A stretch of 64,000 nucleotides of DNA from Citrobacter enshiensis (GCF_029338175.1 NZ_CP119862.1:2604001-2668000); one strand, 5' to 3'. Shown: positions 9,323-19,493, counted from the stretch's first letter. Notes: generated by a model not told the origin, from the sequence alone. Made by a program: numbers and translations.

Positions 9323-10060
9323 TTATCTCTCCAACGTATAACAAGAGTGTTTATTGAGTATCAATCATCCCTAAAATTTAGCACTCATTCGCCAGTGTTA
9401 TCTGTAAGGATTCTTCATGTTATTTATAGCCACTATACTTTATATTTCCGGTAATCCGCATTCCTGAGCATCATCAGCAATCGCATACAAAGGAATAACT
9501 TTATATGCCAGTACAATAGTCAAAACAACATAATAATATTGTATATTAATAAAAAGCCGTCAGTAATCAATGTTTAGTCCAATTTTGGACAGCTCACAAC
9601 ATGAACACTATAATTAAACATAAATTTAACCCAGTTTGATATTGATCATTACCTCACATATTAGGAAAGTTATATTAAGAGGATATAACTGAACTCGTTA
9701 ATTAAATAAATAACACGATAGCCCAAGACCTGAAAATAGAACAATGCGGATAAAAAAACATTAATACGGGATATATTTCCCTTGTGAATTTGACTCGTAT
9801 GATTGTCAACGCCATTTCCCGCGTAAACCAACATTTTAATGCCGCGAGGTAATATGCTTTTTCATTTTATGAGCAGGTGTTCCTGTAATCGGAAGAGGAA
9901 GACAGTTCCCACAGGCAGTCTGATGGAACATCAGTATCCTATACAGGGTATCGATCTGCCGGTACGCAATACCTGATGTCCGCTTTTCCCTCTCCCATTC
10001 CCGTAAGCAACAAAATTTGCCATAATGCGCGCTGCAATTTTTCTGTATTAAGAGACCCTG
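9323..10060. other. AT-rich intergenic region between the fimbrial operon and rnt
   Basis: About 740 bases with no convincing gene. The left part must hold the fimbrial promoter. I looked for the paired short inverted repeats of a fimS-type invertible switch and for a linked recombinase gene and saw neither. E. coli has gloA and rnt next to each other, so this region marks one border of the fimbrial insertion. Confidence 0.5.
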
Positions 10061-10708
10061 ATGTCCGATAACGCTCAACTTTCCGGTCTGTGTGACCGTT
10101 TTCGTGGTTTTTATCCTGTCGTAATCGATGTCGAAACGGCTGGGTTTAACGCCAAAACCGATGCGCTGCTTGAGATCGCCGCCATCACATTGAAAATGGA
10201 TGAACACGGCTGGTTGATGCCGGACACGACGCTGCATTTCCATGTCGAACCGTTTGAAGGGGCAAACTTGCAGCCTGAGGCGCTCGCCTTTAACGGCATC
10301 GATCCGTCGAATCCGCTGCGCGGTGCCGTCAGCGAGTACGACGCGTTGCACGCGATCTTCAAAATGGTGCGCAAAGGTATCAAAGATAGCGGTTGCAACC
10401 GGGCCATCATGGTTGCCCACAACGCCACCTTCGATCACAGCTTTATGATGGCGGCAGCGGAACGTGCATCGTTGAAGCGTAATCCGTTTCATCCCTTCGT
10501 GACCTTCGATACTGCGGCACTCAGCGGTCTGGCGCTGGGGCAAACCGTGTTGTCAAAAGCCTGTCTGGCGGCAGGTATGGAGTTTGATGGTACCCAGGCG
10601 CACTCCGCCCTCTATGACACCGAACGCACCGCCATCCTGTTTTGCGAAATTGTGAACCGCTGGAAACGCCTTGGCGGGTGGCCACTACCGCTGCCGGAAG
10701 ACGCTTAA
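10061..10708 (+). CDS. rnt: Ribonuclease T
   Basis: A 215-residue 3'-5' exonuclease that trims tRNA CCA ends and matures 5S and 23S rRNA. It belongs to the DEDDh family: Exo [22 protein letters not shown] (Asp and Glu), Exo [19 protein letters not shown], and Exo [17 protein letters not shown] with the catalytic His and Asp. Length equals the E. coli enzyme. In E. coli lhr follows on the same strand; here a bidirectional terminator and the convergent grxD follow directly. Confidence 0.97.
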   Translation: MSDNAQLSGLCDRFRGFYPVVIDVETAGFNAKTDALLEIAAITLKMDEHGWLMPDTTLHFHVEPFEGANLQPEALAFNGIDPSNPLRGAVSEYDALHAIFKMVRKGIKDSGCNRAIMVAHNATFDHSFMMAAAERASLKRNPFHPFVTFDTAALSGLALGQTVLSKACLAAGMEFDGTQAHSALYDTERTAILFCEIVNRWKRLGGWPLPLPEDA

Positions 10709-10735
10709 TCGTTTTTATCAGGCGTGCGAGCCCAT

Positions 10736-10769
10736 AAAAAAAGCGACCAACGAATGGTCGCTTTTTTTT
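10736..10769. terminator. Bidirectional terminator between rnt and grxD
   Basis: AAGCGACCA (10741-10749) pairs with TGGTCGCTT (10755-10763); the stem is flanked by an A-run on the left and a T-run on the right, so it can end transcription of both rnt (plus) and grxD (minus). Confidence 0.9.
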
Positions 10770-10780
10770 ATTTCCGCTGA

Positions 10781-11128
10781 TTACTCAGCATCAGGTTCTT
10801 CGGTTTTGTATTTCGCCGCAGTTTCTTTAATCAGTTGCTGCAACTCACCGCGCTGATACATTTCGATCAAAATATCACAGCCGCCAACCAGTTCACCATC
10901 GACCCACAGTTGCGGGAAGGTTGGCCAGTTTGCATATTTCGGTAATTCCGCGCGAATATCCGGGTTCTGCAGGATATCAACATAGGCAAAACGCTCACCA
11001 CAGGCAGACAGCGCCTGGACCGCCTGGGCGGAGAAACCGCAGCTAGGCAGTTTTGGAGAACCTTTCATGTACAGGAGAATCGGGTTTTCAGCGATCTGGC
11101 GCTGGATTTTTTCGATAGTGGTGCTCAT
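10781..11128 (-). CDS. grxD: Monothiol glutaredoxin 4
   Basis: A 115-residue CGFS monothiol glutaredoxin involved in iron-sulfur cluster storage and transfer with BolA-type partners. The motif KLPSCGFSAQAVQAL holds the single active cysteine; WPTFPQLWVDGELVGGCDI is the glutathione-binding region. The frame is open further upstream, but the ATG at 11128 gives the standard start MSTTIEKIQRQIAENPI and the usual length. It is transcribed towards rnt and shares the terminator between them. Confidence 0.96.
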   Translation of the reverse strand: MSTTIEKIQRQIAENPILLYMKGSPKLPSCGFSAQAVQALSACGERFAYVDILQNPDIRAELPKYANWPTFPQLWVDGELVGGCDILIEMYQRGELQQLIKETAAKYKTEEPDAE

Positions 11129-11466
11129 TGTCTCGCTTCCTTTAACTTCTTTTACGGCAGTAGTCTGACATTGTAGCGGGTCAGGCTGGCAACGGAAAAT
11201 AACATTTTCATTACTCTTTACTATTTTATCCCCTGACGCGATAAGTTGCATTCTCTATATTCCTTATCCTTTAAAACGACACGTCATGGACTCATCGTTG
11301 ACCATTTTTAGTACGAGCTGTTGATTTTTTTTGCAGTCGCTTAAGAAATGAGGTTTTAGATGATAAAAGCGATTAACTTTCTGTGCTTTTATGGATTAGA
11401 ATCGACAAGTTTTGTAAATCACACGCAGGCATGATACCGGCCTGCCATTAACCAGAGGACTGCTCA

Positions 11467-12297
11467 GTGGCGCGGATAAACCGAATTTCGATCACGCTCT
11501 GTGCTTTGCTTTTTTCCACACTCTCTTTAACATCCCCGGCTAATGCTTCCCGGCAAACCAGGGAGACGCCTGCTGTTTCTCACGTAACGAAAACGGCAGA
11601 TAAACATAAGAACGCGACGGCCAGTAAAAAAACAACCAAAACCAGTCAGAAAACCGTCAAAAAAACCGTTAACAAAACCAGCGTAAAAACCGCCTCTTCG
11701 TCCAAAAAGCACACGACCACGCCAGCGAAAACCACCAAAAACGCACATCGCCGCATCTCCTCCACGACAGCAAAAACTGCAGCCGTCACCTGGAGCGAAA
11801 AATGCACGCCGCGCAAAGGCCGCAAGCCCCATTGTGTGAAGGTGAAAGAGACCGCACCAGCTTCGCTTGCCGATGCGCATAAGGTCAGAGTTCAGAAAGC
11901 GACCAAAACGGCGATGTCCACGTTGATGAATCAGATTGGCAAACCGTATCACTGGGGCGGCACGTCGCCACGTACCGGTTTTGATTGCAGCGGCCTGGTC
12001 TGGTACGCCTATAAAGATCTGGTGAAATTCCGTATTCCGCGTACGGCAAATGAAATGTACCACCTCCGCGACGCCTCACCGATTGAGCGTGATGAACTGA
12101 AAAATGGCGATCTGGTCTTCTTCCGGACCCAGGGGCGCGGTACGGCGGATCACGTCGGCGTGTACGTCGGCAACGGCAAATTTATCCAGTCCCCCCGTTC
12201 AGGGCAGGAAATTCAGATCACCTCATTAAGCGAAGATTACTGGCAACGCCACTATGTCGGCGCCCGCCGCGTCATGACGCCAAAAACCATTCGTTAA
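11467..12297 (+). CDS. mepH: Murein DD-endopeptidase MepH (NlpC/P60 family)
   Basis: A 276-residue periplasmic peptidoglycan endopeptidase that cleaves D-Ala-mDAP cross-links to permit wall growth. It starts with GTG. A signal peptide (residues 1-27, MARINRISITLCALLF...PANA) is followed by a lysine- and threonine-rich low-complexity stretch of about 80 residues and a C-terminal NlpC/P60 domain: RTGFDCSGLVWYAY holds the catalytic Cys, TADHVGVYVGNGKF the His. The C terminus is very close to E. coli YdhO, while the linker is lower in similarity, as expected for a disordered region. A strong terminator follows. Confidence 0.94.
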   Translation: MARINRISITLCALLFSTLSLTSPANASRQTRETPAVSHVTKTADKHKNATASKKTTKTSQKTVKKTVNKTSVKTASSSKKHTTTPAKTTKNAHRRISSTTAKTAAVTWSEKCTPRKGRKPHCVKVKETAPASLADAHKVRVQKATKTAMSTLMNQIGKPYHWGGTSPRTGFDCSGLVWYAYKDLVKFRIPRTANEMYHLRDASPIERDELKNGDLVFFRTQGRGTADHVGVYVGNGKFIQSPRSGQEIQITSLSEDYWQRHYVGARRVMTPKTIR

Positions 12298-12300
12298 TCC

Positions 12301-12340
12301 CTTACCCTGTTGTTTACGCAACAGGGTAAGTTCTTCTTTT
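12301..12340 (+). terminator. Terminator after mepH
   Basis: CTTACCCTGTTG (12301-12312) and CAACAGGGTAAG (12319-12330) form a perfect 12-bp stem, followed by a T-rich tail TTCTTCTTTT. Confidence 0.88.
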
Positions 12341-12424
12341 GCATCACCTTTCAATTTGCTACCCTATCCTTACGTACTTTAGGGCTATTGTACGTACTCA
12401 ATATTAATAATAAGGAGAGAAGCA

Positions 12425-13006
12425 ATGTCGTTCGAATTACCTGCATTACCGTATGCCAAAGACGCGCTGGCACCACACATTTCCGCTGAAACGCTGGAAT
12501 ATCACTACGGCAAACATCATCAAACCTATGTGACGAATCTCAATAACCTGATCAAAGGTACCGCCTTTGAAGGTAAATCACTGGAAGAGATCGTCCGTAG
12601 TTCAGAAGGTGGCGTATTCAATAACGCAGCACAGGTCTGGAACCACACGTTCTACTGGAACTGCCTGGCCCCGAACGCGGGCGGCGAACCAACCGGTAAA
12701 CTGGCTGACGCTATCGCTGCGTCCTTCGGTAGCTTTGCTGAATTCAAAGCGCAATTCACCGATGCTGCGATTAAAAACTTCGGTTCCGGCTGGACCTGGT
12801 TGGTGAAAGGGGCTGATGGCAAACTGGCTATCGTTTCTACGTCCAACGCAGGCACCCCGTTAACCACGGATGCCACGCCGCTGATGACCGTTGACGTGTG
12901 GGAACATGCGTACTACATCGACTACCGTAATGCCCGTCCTGGCTACCTGGAGCATTTCTGGGCGCTGGTAAACTGGGAATTCGTTGCGAAGAACTTCGCG
13001 GCGTAA
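12425..13006 (+). CDS. sodB: Iron superoxide dismutase
   Basis: A 193-residue cytoplasmic Fe-superoxide dismutase. The four iron ligands are at the standard positions by count: His27 (LEYHYGKHH), His74 (VWNHTFYW), Asp157 and His161 ([12 protein letters not shown]). The 5' leader carries an inverted TACGTA repeat and a purine-rich AAGGAGAGA site before the ATG; in E. coli this part of the leader is the target of the iron-responsive small RNA RyhB. A terminator follows, and ydhP is convergent. Confidence 0.97.
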   Translation: MSFELPALPYAKDALAPHISAETLEYHYGKHHQTYVTNLNNLIKGTAFEGKSLEEIVRSSEGGVFNNAAQVWNHTFYWNCLAPNAGGEPTGKLADAIAASFGSFAEFKAQFTDAAIKNFGSGWTWLVKGADGKLAIVSTSNAGTPLTTDATPLMTVDVWEHAYYIDYRNARPGYLEHFWALVNWEFVAKNFAA

Positions 13007-13013
13007 ATAAGAC

Positions 13014-13044
13014 AACGCAGAAGGTATCCCTTCTGCGTTTTTAT
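13014..13044. terminator. Terminator after sodB
   Basis: AACGCAGAAGG (13014-13024) pairs with CCTTCTGCGTT (13029-13039) and is followed by a T-rich tail on the plus strand. Confidence 0.88.
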
Positions 13045-13059
13045 TTTTAACTCACTCGA

Positions 13060-14226
13060 TCAGTTGGCGACATATGCCGTTTCAGGCTGCCTTCTCGCTG
13101 AAACAAAGACCAGCAATAACGCCAGCCCTGCCACGATAGCTCCCATCACCGGAACAAAGCTATACCCCAGACCGCCAGAAATCACTGCCCCGCCTGCCGC
13201 CGCGCCTAACGCATTGCCAAGGTTAAAGGCCCCGATATTCACCGACGAGGACAACCCCGGCGCTTCACTGGCAACACGCATCACGCGCATCTGCAAAGGC
13301 GGAACGACGGCAAATGTCGCCGCCCCCCACACCACCATACTGAACGCAGCGCCCAGATCATTGCGTGCAAGGAAAGGAATGGCCAGCATGATAACCACCA
13401 GCAGCAGTAAGAAACCTTTCAGAGTACCGTTGACGGATCGATCGGCCAGTTTGCCGCCTAAATAGTTGCCGATCGAGAATCCAACGCCGATCAGCACTAA
13501 CATCGCGGTCACGAAGGCCGGCGTGGCATGAGCGATGTTTTGCAGAACGGGTGAAATATAGGTGTAGAGGGTAAACATGGCCCCTGCGCCCAGTACGGTG
13601 GTGAGCAGTGCAGAAAGCACCTGCGGGCGTAACAAGACAGCCAGTTCTTTACGCACGTCCGGCCGTTCCCCTGCACCGCCTTTCGGCAGAGAGAAGAACA
13701 AACTGAGCATGGCAATCACACCCAGCCCTGCGGTCGCTAAAAAGGACATCCGCCAGCCAATGGTTTCCCCAAGCCATGTGGCAGCAGGCACGCCGCCAAT
13801 GTTCGCAATGGTTAACCCCATAAACATTGTCGCCACGGCGCTGGCCTGCTTATGTTTTGGCACCACACTTGCCGCCACGACCGAACCCAACCCGAAAAAG
13901 GCACCGTGATTAAGGCTGGTCAAAATGCGCGATAACATTAAGGTGGTGTAATCCGGCGCAATGGCCGACAGGACGTTGCCCAGCGTAAAAATGGCCATCA
14001 GAAAAATCAGCGCATTACGACGAGCGCGGTGCGACAGCAACAGGGTCATTAACGGCGCGCCCACCATCACCCCCACCGCATAAGCGCTGATGAGCATCCC
14101 GGCGGCGGGAATGGAGACGTTCACGCCATGAGCAATGACGGGCAACAGGCCCATCGGAGAGAATTCCGTGGTCCCAATACCGAATGCGCCAATCGCAAGC
14201 GCCAGTAAGGGGTAATTAATTTTCAT
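13060..14226 (-). CDS. ydhP: MFS transporter YdhP
   Basis: A 388-residue inner-membrane transporter of the major facilitator superfamily (drug:H+ antiporter, arabinose-efflux-like subgroup) with about 12 hydrophobic segments. The ATG at 14226 (MKINYPLLALAIGAFGIG) fits the E. coli start; an upstream in-frame start at 14262 would add 12 residues with no benefit. Motifs such as LLLSHRARRNALIF between helices 2 and 3 and the central loop SLPKGGAGERPDVRKE fit the family. Substrate is unknown. It is convergent with sodB. Confidence 0.92.
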   Translation of the reverse strand: MKINYPLLALAIGAFGIGTTEFSPMGLLPVIAHGVNVSIPAAGMLISAYAVGVMVGAPLMTLLLSHRARRNALIFLMAIFTLGNVLSAIAPDYTTLMLSRILTSLNHGAFFGLGSVVAASVVPKHKQASAVATMFMGLTIANIGGVPAATWLGETIGWRMSFLATAGLGVIAMLSLFFSLPKGGAGERPDVRKELAVLLRPQVLSALLTTVLGAGAMFTLYTYISPVLQNIAHATPAFVTAMLVLIGVGFSIGNYLGGKLADRSVNGTLKGFLLLLVVIMLAIPFLARNDLGAAFSMVVWGAATFAVVPPLQMRVMRVASEAPGLSSSVNIGAFNLGNALGAAAGGAVISGGLGYSFVPVMGAIVAGLALLLVFVSARRQPETAYVAN

Positions 14227-14363
14227 ACATCGACTCCGCTGCACCGTGCCGCGAAGCGACACCCGATAAGAGCCAAAAGCATGACATCAATCACAAAAAG
14301 AATAAAGTTAACAGAATGGCAAAAGACTTTTGCCGATTTAGTAACAATGAAGGGGCAACGAAA

Positions 14364-14385
14364 TGAGGGAGAGCACGCTCCCTCA
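14364..14385 (-). terminator. Hairpin after ynhF
   Basis: TGAGGGAG (14364-14371) pairs with CTCCCTCA (14378-14385). On the minus strand it lies eight bases after the ynhF stop codon and is followed by a modest T-rich tail, so it probably ends the short ynhF transcript. Confidence 0.55.
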
Positions 14386-14392
14386 CGGTAAA

Positions 14393-14482
14393 TCAGTGCA
14401 GTGCTGCGGTCAGACCACCCGCTACGATCAGACCCAGAACAATAAGAGTGGTTATTAACGAAAACTTCAGATCGGTGCTCAT
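14393..14482 (-). CDS. ynhF: Small membrane protein YnhF
   Basis: A 29-codon gene that encodes MSTDLKFSLITTLIVLGLIV followed by AGGLTAALH. It matches the E. coli small membrane protein YnhF almost residue for residue and has the same location between ydhP and purR on the minus strand. A single hydrophobic helix covers about residues 8-27. Function is unknown. A GGAGC-type ribosome-binding site lies upstream. Confidence 0.93.
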   Translation of the reverse strand: MSTDLKFSLITTLIVLGLIVAGGLTAALH

Positions 14483-14719
14483 CAAATTTGCTCCTTTTTA
14501 TTTCCACACAAAAAGTGATATTGCGCATTTTTACACACTTGGATGTAAAAATCTCCCAGGATTTATATTGATAACCACTTTTAACTCTTCCCCTTTTCGT
14601 CAAGATCAGACAAAATTCCACGCTTACTTGATTAGCGTACCGGCCATTGACCCCCTCCTGACGTTTCGTGTCGTTTTCCCGGCGTGCCGCAACCCTGATG
14701 TTGCGATAAGGGTGTGTAA

Positions 14720-14735
14720 AGGCAAACGTTTACCT
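14720..14735. promoter_or_regulatory. PurR operator O1 upstream of purR
   Basis: AGGCAAACGTTTACCT is a near-perfect palindrome with the PUR box core CAAACGTTT. It lies in the purR promoter region and corresponds to the autoregulatory operator O1 known in E. coli. Confidence 0.85.
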
Positions 14736-14778
14736 ACAGTATTTTCAGGAGTTTGGATATGGTCTGGAGTGAAATGTA

Positions 14779-15804
14779 ATGGCAACAATTAAAGATGTAG
14801 CGAAGCGAGCAAACGTTTCCACTACAACCGTATCACATGTAATTAACAAAACGCGTTTTGTCGCAGAAGAGACACGTAATGCCGTCTGGGCTGCCATCAA
14901 AGAACTGCACTACTCCCCGAGTGCGGTCGCCCGCAGCCTGAAGGTGAACCACACCAAATCTATCGGCCTGCTGGCAACCAGCAGTGAAGCCGCTTATTTT
15001 GCTGAGATTATTGAAGCCGTTGAGAAGAACTGCTTCCAGAAAGGCTATACCCTGATCCTTGGCAATGCCTGGAATAATCTCGAAAAACAGCGGGCCTATC
15101 TTTCCATGATGGCGCAAAAGCGTGTGGATGGCCTGCTGGTCATGTGTTCGGAATATCCGGAGTCTCTGCTTTCCATGCTTGAAGAGTATCGCCATATTCC
15201 GATGGTGGTGATGGATTGGGGCGAAGCGAAAGCCGACTTTACCGATACGGTCATTGATAACGCTTTCGAAGGCGGTTATATGGCCGGTCGTTATCTGGTG
15301 GAGCGCGGTCATCGTGAAATCGGCGCCATTCCCGGCCCGATGGAGCGCAACACCGGCGCTGGCCGCCTGGCGGGCTTTATGAAGGCGATGGACGAAGCAC
15401 TGATAAAAGTCCCGGAAGACTGGATTGTGCAGGGCGATTTTGAACCCGAGTCAGGTTATCGTGCAATGCAGCAGATCCTCTCTCAGTCCCATCGCCCGAC
15501 CGCGGTATTTTGCGGTGGCGACATCATGGCAATGGGGGCGCTCTGTGCTGCCGATGAAATGGGCTTGCGGGTACCGCAGGATATTTCGGTGATCGGTTAT
15601 GACAATGTGCGTAACGCGCGCTATTTCACACCCGCACTGACCACCATTCACCAGCCTAAAGACTCACTTGGCGAAACGGCCTTTAATATGCTGTTAGACC
15701 GTATCGTGAATAAGCGTGAAGAGTCGCAGTCCATTGAAGTCCATCCGCGCCTGATCGAACGTCGTTCGGTTGCTGATGGTCCGTTCCGCGACTATCGTCG
15801 TTAA
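14779..15804 (+). CDS. purR: Purine repressor PurR (LacI family)
   Basis: A 341-residue LacI-family repressor that binds PUR boxes when loaded with hypoxanthine or guanine and represses purine synthesis. The N-terminal helix-turn-helix is [20 protein letters not shown], with the minor-groove hinge helix [12 protein letters not shown] near residues 47-58. The rest is the periplasmic-binding-protein-like corepressor domain ([47 protein letters not shown]). Length is standard. Its TAA overlaps the stop of the convergent punR. Confidence 0.97.
   Translation: MATIKDVAKRANVSTTTVSHVINKTRFVAEETRNAVWAAIKELHYSPSAVARSLKVNHTKSIGLLATSSEAAYFAEIIEAVEKNCFQKGYTLILGNAWNNLEKQRAYLSMMAQKRVDGLLVMCSEYPESLLSMLEEYRHIPMVVMDWGEAKADFTDTVIDNAFEGGYMAGRYLVERGHREIGAIPGPMERNTGAGRLAGFMKAMDEALIKVPEDWIVQGDFEPESGYRAMQQILSQSHRPTAVFCGGDIMAMGALCAADEMGLRVPQDISVIGYDNVRNARYFTPALTTIHQPKDSLGETAFNMLLDRIVNKREESQSIEVHPRLIERRSVADGPFRDYRR
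14806..14821. promoter_or_regulatory. PurR operator O2 inside the purR coding region
   Basis: GAGCAAACGTTTCCAC overlaps codons 10-15 of purR and matches the second autoregulatory operator described within the E. coli gene. Confidence 0.75.
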
Positions 15805-16733
15805 GCCTCCTCTGCGGGAACCTCTTCAGGTTCTCGCAGCCACTCTTTGTTCAGCGTTTCACTGTCGCCTAAATACTCCAGCAACCAGGCTAAGGCGGGC
15901 GACGTATCATTTTGCTGCCAGGTCAGGCAACATGCCGCATCCGGGAACGGATTCTCCAGGGTTAACGCAACCCATTTGCCACTGTCGAGCCACGGTTTTG
16001 CAAAATGCGTGGGCACCATACCGACGCATAACCCGGCGGAAAGACAGGTTGCTGACGACTCCCAATCCGGTACGATCACGCGCTTTTGGTTGTCCAGCAG
16101 CCAGGTTATGCGTTTAGGCAGTGTCCGTGACGTGTCTTCACGGACCAGCGACGGCCAGTTGCGCAACGTATCATCACTCAAGGGACCGGGCATCGCCGCC
16201 AGGGGATGATGACTTGCCACCACGCAGCTCCAGCTCAACATTCCCATATCGCGAAAGGTATAGCGCCCCCCTACGGGGATCGCCTGCGTCGCACCAATAG
16301 CCAGTTCCACGCGTCCGTCGGAAAGCGCATCCCAGACGCCGTTGAACACCTCCTGAGAAACGACCAGCTCAACGTCATCAAAGTGGCGGTAGAAATCGAC
16401 AATCATCTGCCGGGTGCGTTCTGGCCGCACAATATTGTCTACCGCGATAGGCAGTTGCCCTCGCCAACCGTTCGCAATCTGTTGGCACTGCTGGCGGGTG
16501 ATCTGCATTTTTTTGATAACAGAGCGGCCTTCTTTTAAAAACCAGGCACCGGCAGGCGTCAATTCCACATCCCGATGGCGTCGTTCAAACAAGGGCACCG
16601 CCAGCCACTCTTCCAGTTGACGTACGGTGTAGCTCACTGCAGAAGGCACGCGATGCAGCTCCTGGGCGGCGGAACTGAAGCTGCCATTGCGCGCGACAGC
16701 ATCAACAACTTCAAGGGAATATTCTGACCACAT
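15801..16733 (-). CDS. punR: LysR-family regulator PunR (YdhB)
   Basis: A 310-residue LysR-type regulator. The N-terminal helix-turn-helix is [20 protein letters not shown], continuing to [34 protein letters not shown]; the rest is a two-subdomain effector-binding region. In E. coli YdhB (PunR) activates the divergent punC in response to purine nucleosides. The same divergent pair is present here with a 112-base shared control region. The gene overlaps the convergent purR stop by four bases. Confidence 0.92.
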   Translation of the reverse strand: MWSEYSLEVVDAVARNGSFSSAAQELHRVPSAVSYTVRQLEEWLAVPLFERRHRDVELTPAGAWFLKEGRSVIKKMQITRQQCQQIANGWRGQLPIAVDNIVRPERTRQMIVDFYRHFDDVELVVSQEVFNGVWDALSDGRVELAIGATQAIPVGGRYTFRDMGMLSWSCVVASHHPLAAMPGPLSDDTLRNWPSLVREDTSRTLPKRITWLLDNQKRVIVPDWESSATCLSAGLCVGMVPTHFAKPWLDSGKWVALTLENPFPDAACCLTWQQNDTSPALAWLLEYLGDSETLNKEWLREPEEVPAEEA

Positions 16734-16845
16734 ATTCTGCCTACAAAAAATTTGAATTCAGTAGACAAATATTAGCGTTTCACAACGGGAATTTCACTCC
16801 CTACACTCTGCGGCAATGTCTTACTGATAAAAAAGAGAATGTAAT

Positions 16846-18051
16846 ATGCAACCGGGAAAAGGTTTTTTAGTCTGGCTGGCGGGTCTCAGCGTACTGGGTT
16901 TTCTGGCAACAGATATGTACTTACCTGCATTTGCTGCAATTCAGGCCGATTTGCAAACACCGGCCTCTGCCGTCAGCGCCAGTCTGAGCCTGTTCTTAGC
17001 CGGATTCGCCATCGCACAACTCGCCTGGGGTCCGCTGTCCGATCGCTACGGTCGTAAGCCCATATTATTGGTCGGCTTGTCGATCTTCGCCCTGGGAAGT
17101 CTGGGTATGCTGTGGGTAGAAAGTGCAACGGGCTTGCTGGTTCTGCGCTTTATCCAGGCCATTGGCGTGTGTGCTGCTGCGGTTGTCTGGCAGGCACTGG
17201 TGACGGATTACTACCCGTCGCAAAAAGTTAACCGTATTTTTGCCACCATCATGCCATTGGTCGGGTTGTCGCCTGCGCTTGCGCCGCTGTTAGGTAGCTG
17301 GATCCTCGCGCATTTTTCCTGGCAGGCCATTTTCGCCACGCTGTTTGTGATTACGCTGATCCTGATGTTGCCCGCCCTGCGTTTAAAACCCACCGCAAAA
17401 GCACGTGACGATAGCCAGGATAAACTGACGTTCACCACCCTGCTGCGTTCGAAAGCCTATCGCGGGAACGTGCTGATTTACGCTGCCTGTTCCGCAAGCT
17501 TCTTCGCATGGTTAACCGGTTCGCCGTTCATCCTTAACGAAATGGGTTATAGCCCCGCAGTGATTGGTCTCAGTTATGTTCCGCAAACCATCGCCTTCCT
17601 GATCGGTGGCTACGGTTGCCGTGCGGCGTTACAAAAATGGCAGGGACAACAACTGTTACCCTGGTTATTGGTCATCTTCGCATTGAGCGTCATCGCCACC
17701 TGGGCGACCAGTTTTATTCACCATGTCTCGCTGACCGAAATTCTGATCCCCTTCTGTGTCATGGCTATTGCCAACGGCGCGATCTACCCTATTGTTGTGG
17801 CTCAGGCATTGCGTCCATTCCCACAAGCCACCGGGCGTGCCGCAGCATTGCAGAACACGCTGCAGTTGGGTCTCTGTTTCCTGGCCAGTCTGGTTGTCTC
17901 CTGGTTAATCAGCACACCGTTGCTGACCACCACCAGCGTCATGTTATCAACGGTCGCTCTCGCAGGATTAGGGTATTGGATGCAGTTGCAGGCGAGTGAG
18001 TCAACGCATCACACCTCCCACTCTGAGATGGCGCACAACGATTCGTACTAA
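16846..18051 (+). CDS. punC: MFS purine nucleoside transporter PunC (YdhC)
   Basis: A 401-residue inner-membrane transporter of the Bcr/CflA subgroup of the major facilitator superfamily with about 12 hydrophobic segments. Motif A is [17 protein letters not shown] between helices 2 and 3; [18 protein letters not shown] in helix 1 is typical of the subgroup. In E. coli PunC takes up purines and purine nucleosides under PunR control. The hydrophilic tail ([18 protein letters not shown]) is histidine-rich. It is divergent from punR. Confidence 0.92.
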   Translation: MQPGKGFLVWLAGLSVLGFLATDMYLPAFAAIQADLQTPASAVSASLSLFLAGFAIAQLAWGPLSDRYGRKPILLVGLSIFALGSLGMLWVESATGLLVLRFIQAIGVCAAAVVWQALVTDYYPSQKVNRIFATIMPLVGLSPALAPLLGSWILAHFSWQAIFATLFVITLILMLPALRLKPTAKARDDSQDKLTFTTLLRSKAYRGNVLIYAACSASFFAWLTGSPFILNEMGYSPAVIGLSYVPQTIAFLIGGYGCRAALQKWQGQQLLPWLLVIFALSVIATWATSFIHHVSLTEILIPFCVMAIANGAIYPIVVAQALRPFPQATGRAAALQNTLQLGLCFLASLVVSWLISTPLLTTTSVMLSTVALAGLGYWMQLQASESTHHTSHSEMAHNDSY

Positions 18052-18095
18052 AAATAACGTTAATAGCCACTCATTAGCTTGCTAACATTTTTGGG

Positions 18096-18124
18096 TTGTT
18101 TCACCGATTGTTGAAGCCTATACT
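18096..18124 (+). promoter_or_regulatory. Distal sigma-70-type promoter of cfa
   Basis: TTGTTT (18096-18101), a 17-base spacer and TATACT (18119-18124) give a good sigma-70 promoter with a leader of roughly 210 bases before cfa. The leader holds an inverted repeat CGGGAGC/GCTCCCG (18168-18187). In E. coli the distal cfa promoter makes the long leader that small RNAs such as RydC bind. Confidence 0.6.
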
Positions 18125-18297
18125 CATTTTTGGCTGTTATATAAATACGATAAATATTGCGATCTAACGGGAGCCGGAGCGCTCCCGATTAACCAAGGAA
18201 TGGCCTTTTCGGCAAGGGTTCTCCCTTCCTCTGTTCTACGTCGGATTATAGGCTCGCGGACTTTATCCGTGAGATTTCTCACATAGCCCAAAAAGCG

Positions 18298-18305
18298 TCT
18301 ACGCT
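18298..18305 (+). promoter_or_regulatory. Proximal sigma-S -10 element of cfa
   Basis: TCTACGCT fits the sigma-S -10 consensus KCTAYRCT. The predicted start would lie about 33 bases before the cfa ATG, where the stationary-phase promoter P2 is known in E. coli. Confidence 0.7.
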
Positions 18306-18344
18306 GTTTTAAGGTTCTGATCACCGACCAGTGATGGAGAAACT

Positions 18345-19493
18345 ATGAGTTCATCGTGTATAGAAGAAGTCAGTGTACCGGATGATGACTGGTACCGTAT
18401 CACCAACGAATTACTGAGCCGTGCGGGCGTTGCTATCAACGGTCCTGCCCCGGCTGATATTCAAATCAAAAACCCCGATTTTTTCAAACGCGTATTGCAG
18501 GAAGGATCGCTGGGTTTAGGTGAAAGCTACATGGATGGCTGGTGGGAGTGCGAACGGCTGGATATTTTCTTCAATAAAGTTCTGCGCGCTGGCCTCGAAA
18601 ATCAACTTCCTCACCATTTCAAAGATACCCTCCGCATCGCAGGCGCGCGCCTGTTCAATCTGCAAAGTAAAAAACGCGCCTGGATAGTCGGCAAAGAGCA
18701 TTACGATCTTGGTAATGATCTTTTCAGCCGGATGCTTGACCCGTACATGCAATATTCCTGCGCTTACTGGAAAGAGGCCGATACCCTGGAATCTGCCCAG
18801 CAGGCGAAGCTAAAAATGATTTGTGAAAAATTGCAGCTTAAACCGGGTATGCGCGTGCTGGATATTGGCTGTGGCTGGGGCGGATTATCGCAATATATGG
18901 CGGCCAATTACGCGGTCAGCGTGGTGGGAGTGACCATTTCTGCGGAACAGCAGAAAATGGCGCAACAGCGCTGCGAAGGGCTGGATGTCACCATTCTGCT
19001 GCAGGATTATCGCGACTTACAGGATCAGTTCGATCGAATTGTTTCGGTAGGTATGTTCGAACATGTCGGCCCCAAAAACTACGACACCTACTTTGAGGTG
19101 GTTGACCGTAATTTAAAATCTGACGGCTTGTTTCTGCTTCATACCATCGGCTCCAAAAAGACCGACAACAATGTCGACCCGTGGATCAATAAATATATCT
19201 TCCCGAACGGTTGCTTACCTTCCGTGCGTCAGATTGCCAACGCCAGTGAACCGCATTTTGTGATGGAGGATTGGCACAATTTTGGCGCCGATTATGATAC
19301 AACGCTGATGTCGTGGTATTCGCGCTTTATCAATGCCTGGCCTGAAATCGCAGATAACTACAGCGAGCGTTTTAAACGGATGTTCAGTTATTATTTGAAT
19401 GCCTGCGCTGGCGCCTTTCGCGCCCGCGATATTCAACTCTGGCAGGTCGTTTTTTCGCGCGGTGTTGAACACGGTCTGCGCGTTCCCCGCTAG
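18345..19493 (+). CDS. cfa: Cyclopropane-fatty-acyl-phospholipid synthase
   Basis: A 382-residue enzyme at the inner face of the cytoplasmic membrane that adds a methylene group from S-adenosylmethionine to cis double bonds of phospholipid acyl chains. The SAM-binding motif is MRVLDIGCGWGGLSQYMA near residue 170. The active-site cysteine at position 354 lies in NACAGAFRARDIQLW, at the same distance from the C terminus as in E. coli. Two promoters, one sigma-S type, are visible upstream. It converges with ribE. Confidence 0.97.
   Translation: MSSSCIEEVSVPDDDWYRITNELLSRAGVAINGPAPADIQIKNPDFFKRVLQEGSLGLGESYMDGWWECERLDIFFNKVLRAGLENQLPHHFKDTLRIAGARLFNLQSKKRAWIVGKEHYDLGNDLFSRMLDPYMQYSCAYWKEADTLESAQQAKLKMICEKLQLKPGMRVLDIGCGWGGLSQYMAANYAVSVVGVTISAEQQKMAQQRCEGLDVTILLQDYRDLQDQFDRIVSVGMFEHVGPKNYDTYFEVVDRNLKSDGLFLLHTIGSKKTDNNVDPWINKYIFPNGCLPSVRQIANASEPHFVMEDWHNFGADYDTTLMSWYSRFINAWPEIADNYSERFKRMFSYYLNACAGAFRARDIQLWQVVFSRGVEHGLRVPR

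Noticed and set aside
9323..9835. Invertible fimbrial switch (fimS-like)
   Set aside because: No pair of short inverted repeats flanking a promoter-sized segment and no fimB/fimE-type recombinase were found.
9836..10543. 235-codon minus-strand frame opposite rnt
   Set aside because: Most of it is antisense to the conserved rnt coding region and it has no recognisable domain.
18124..18324. 66-codon minus-strand frame upstream of cfa
   Set aside because: It overlaps the two cfa promoters and leader, has no ribosome-binding site of note and resembles nothing I know.
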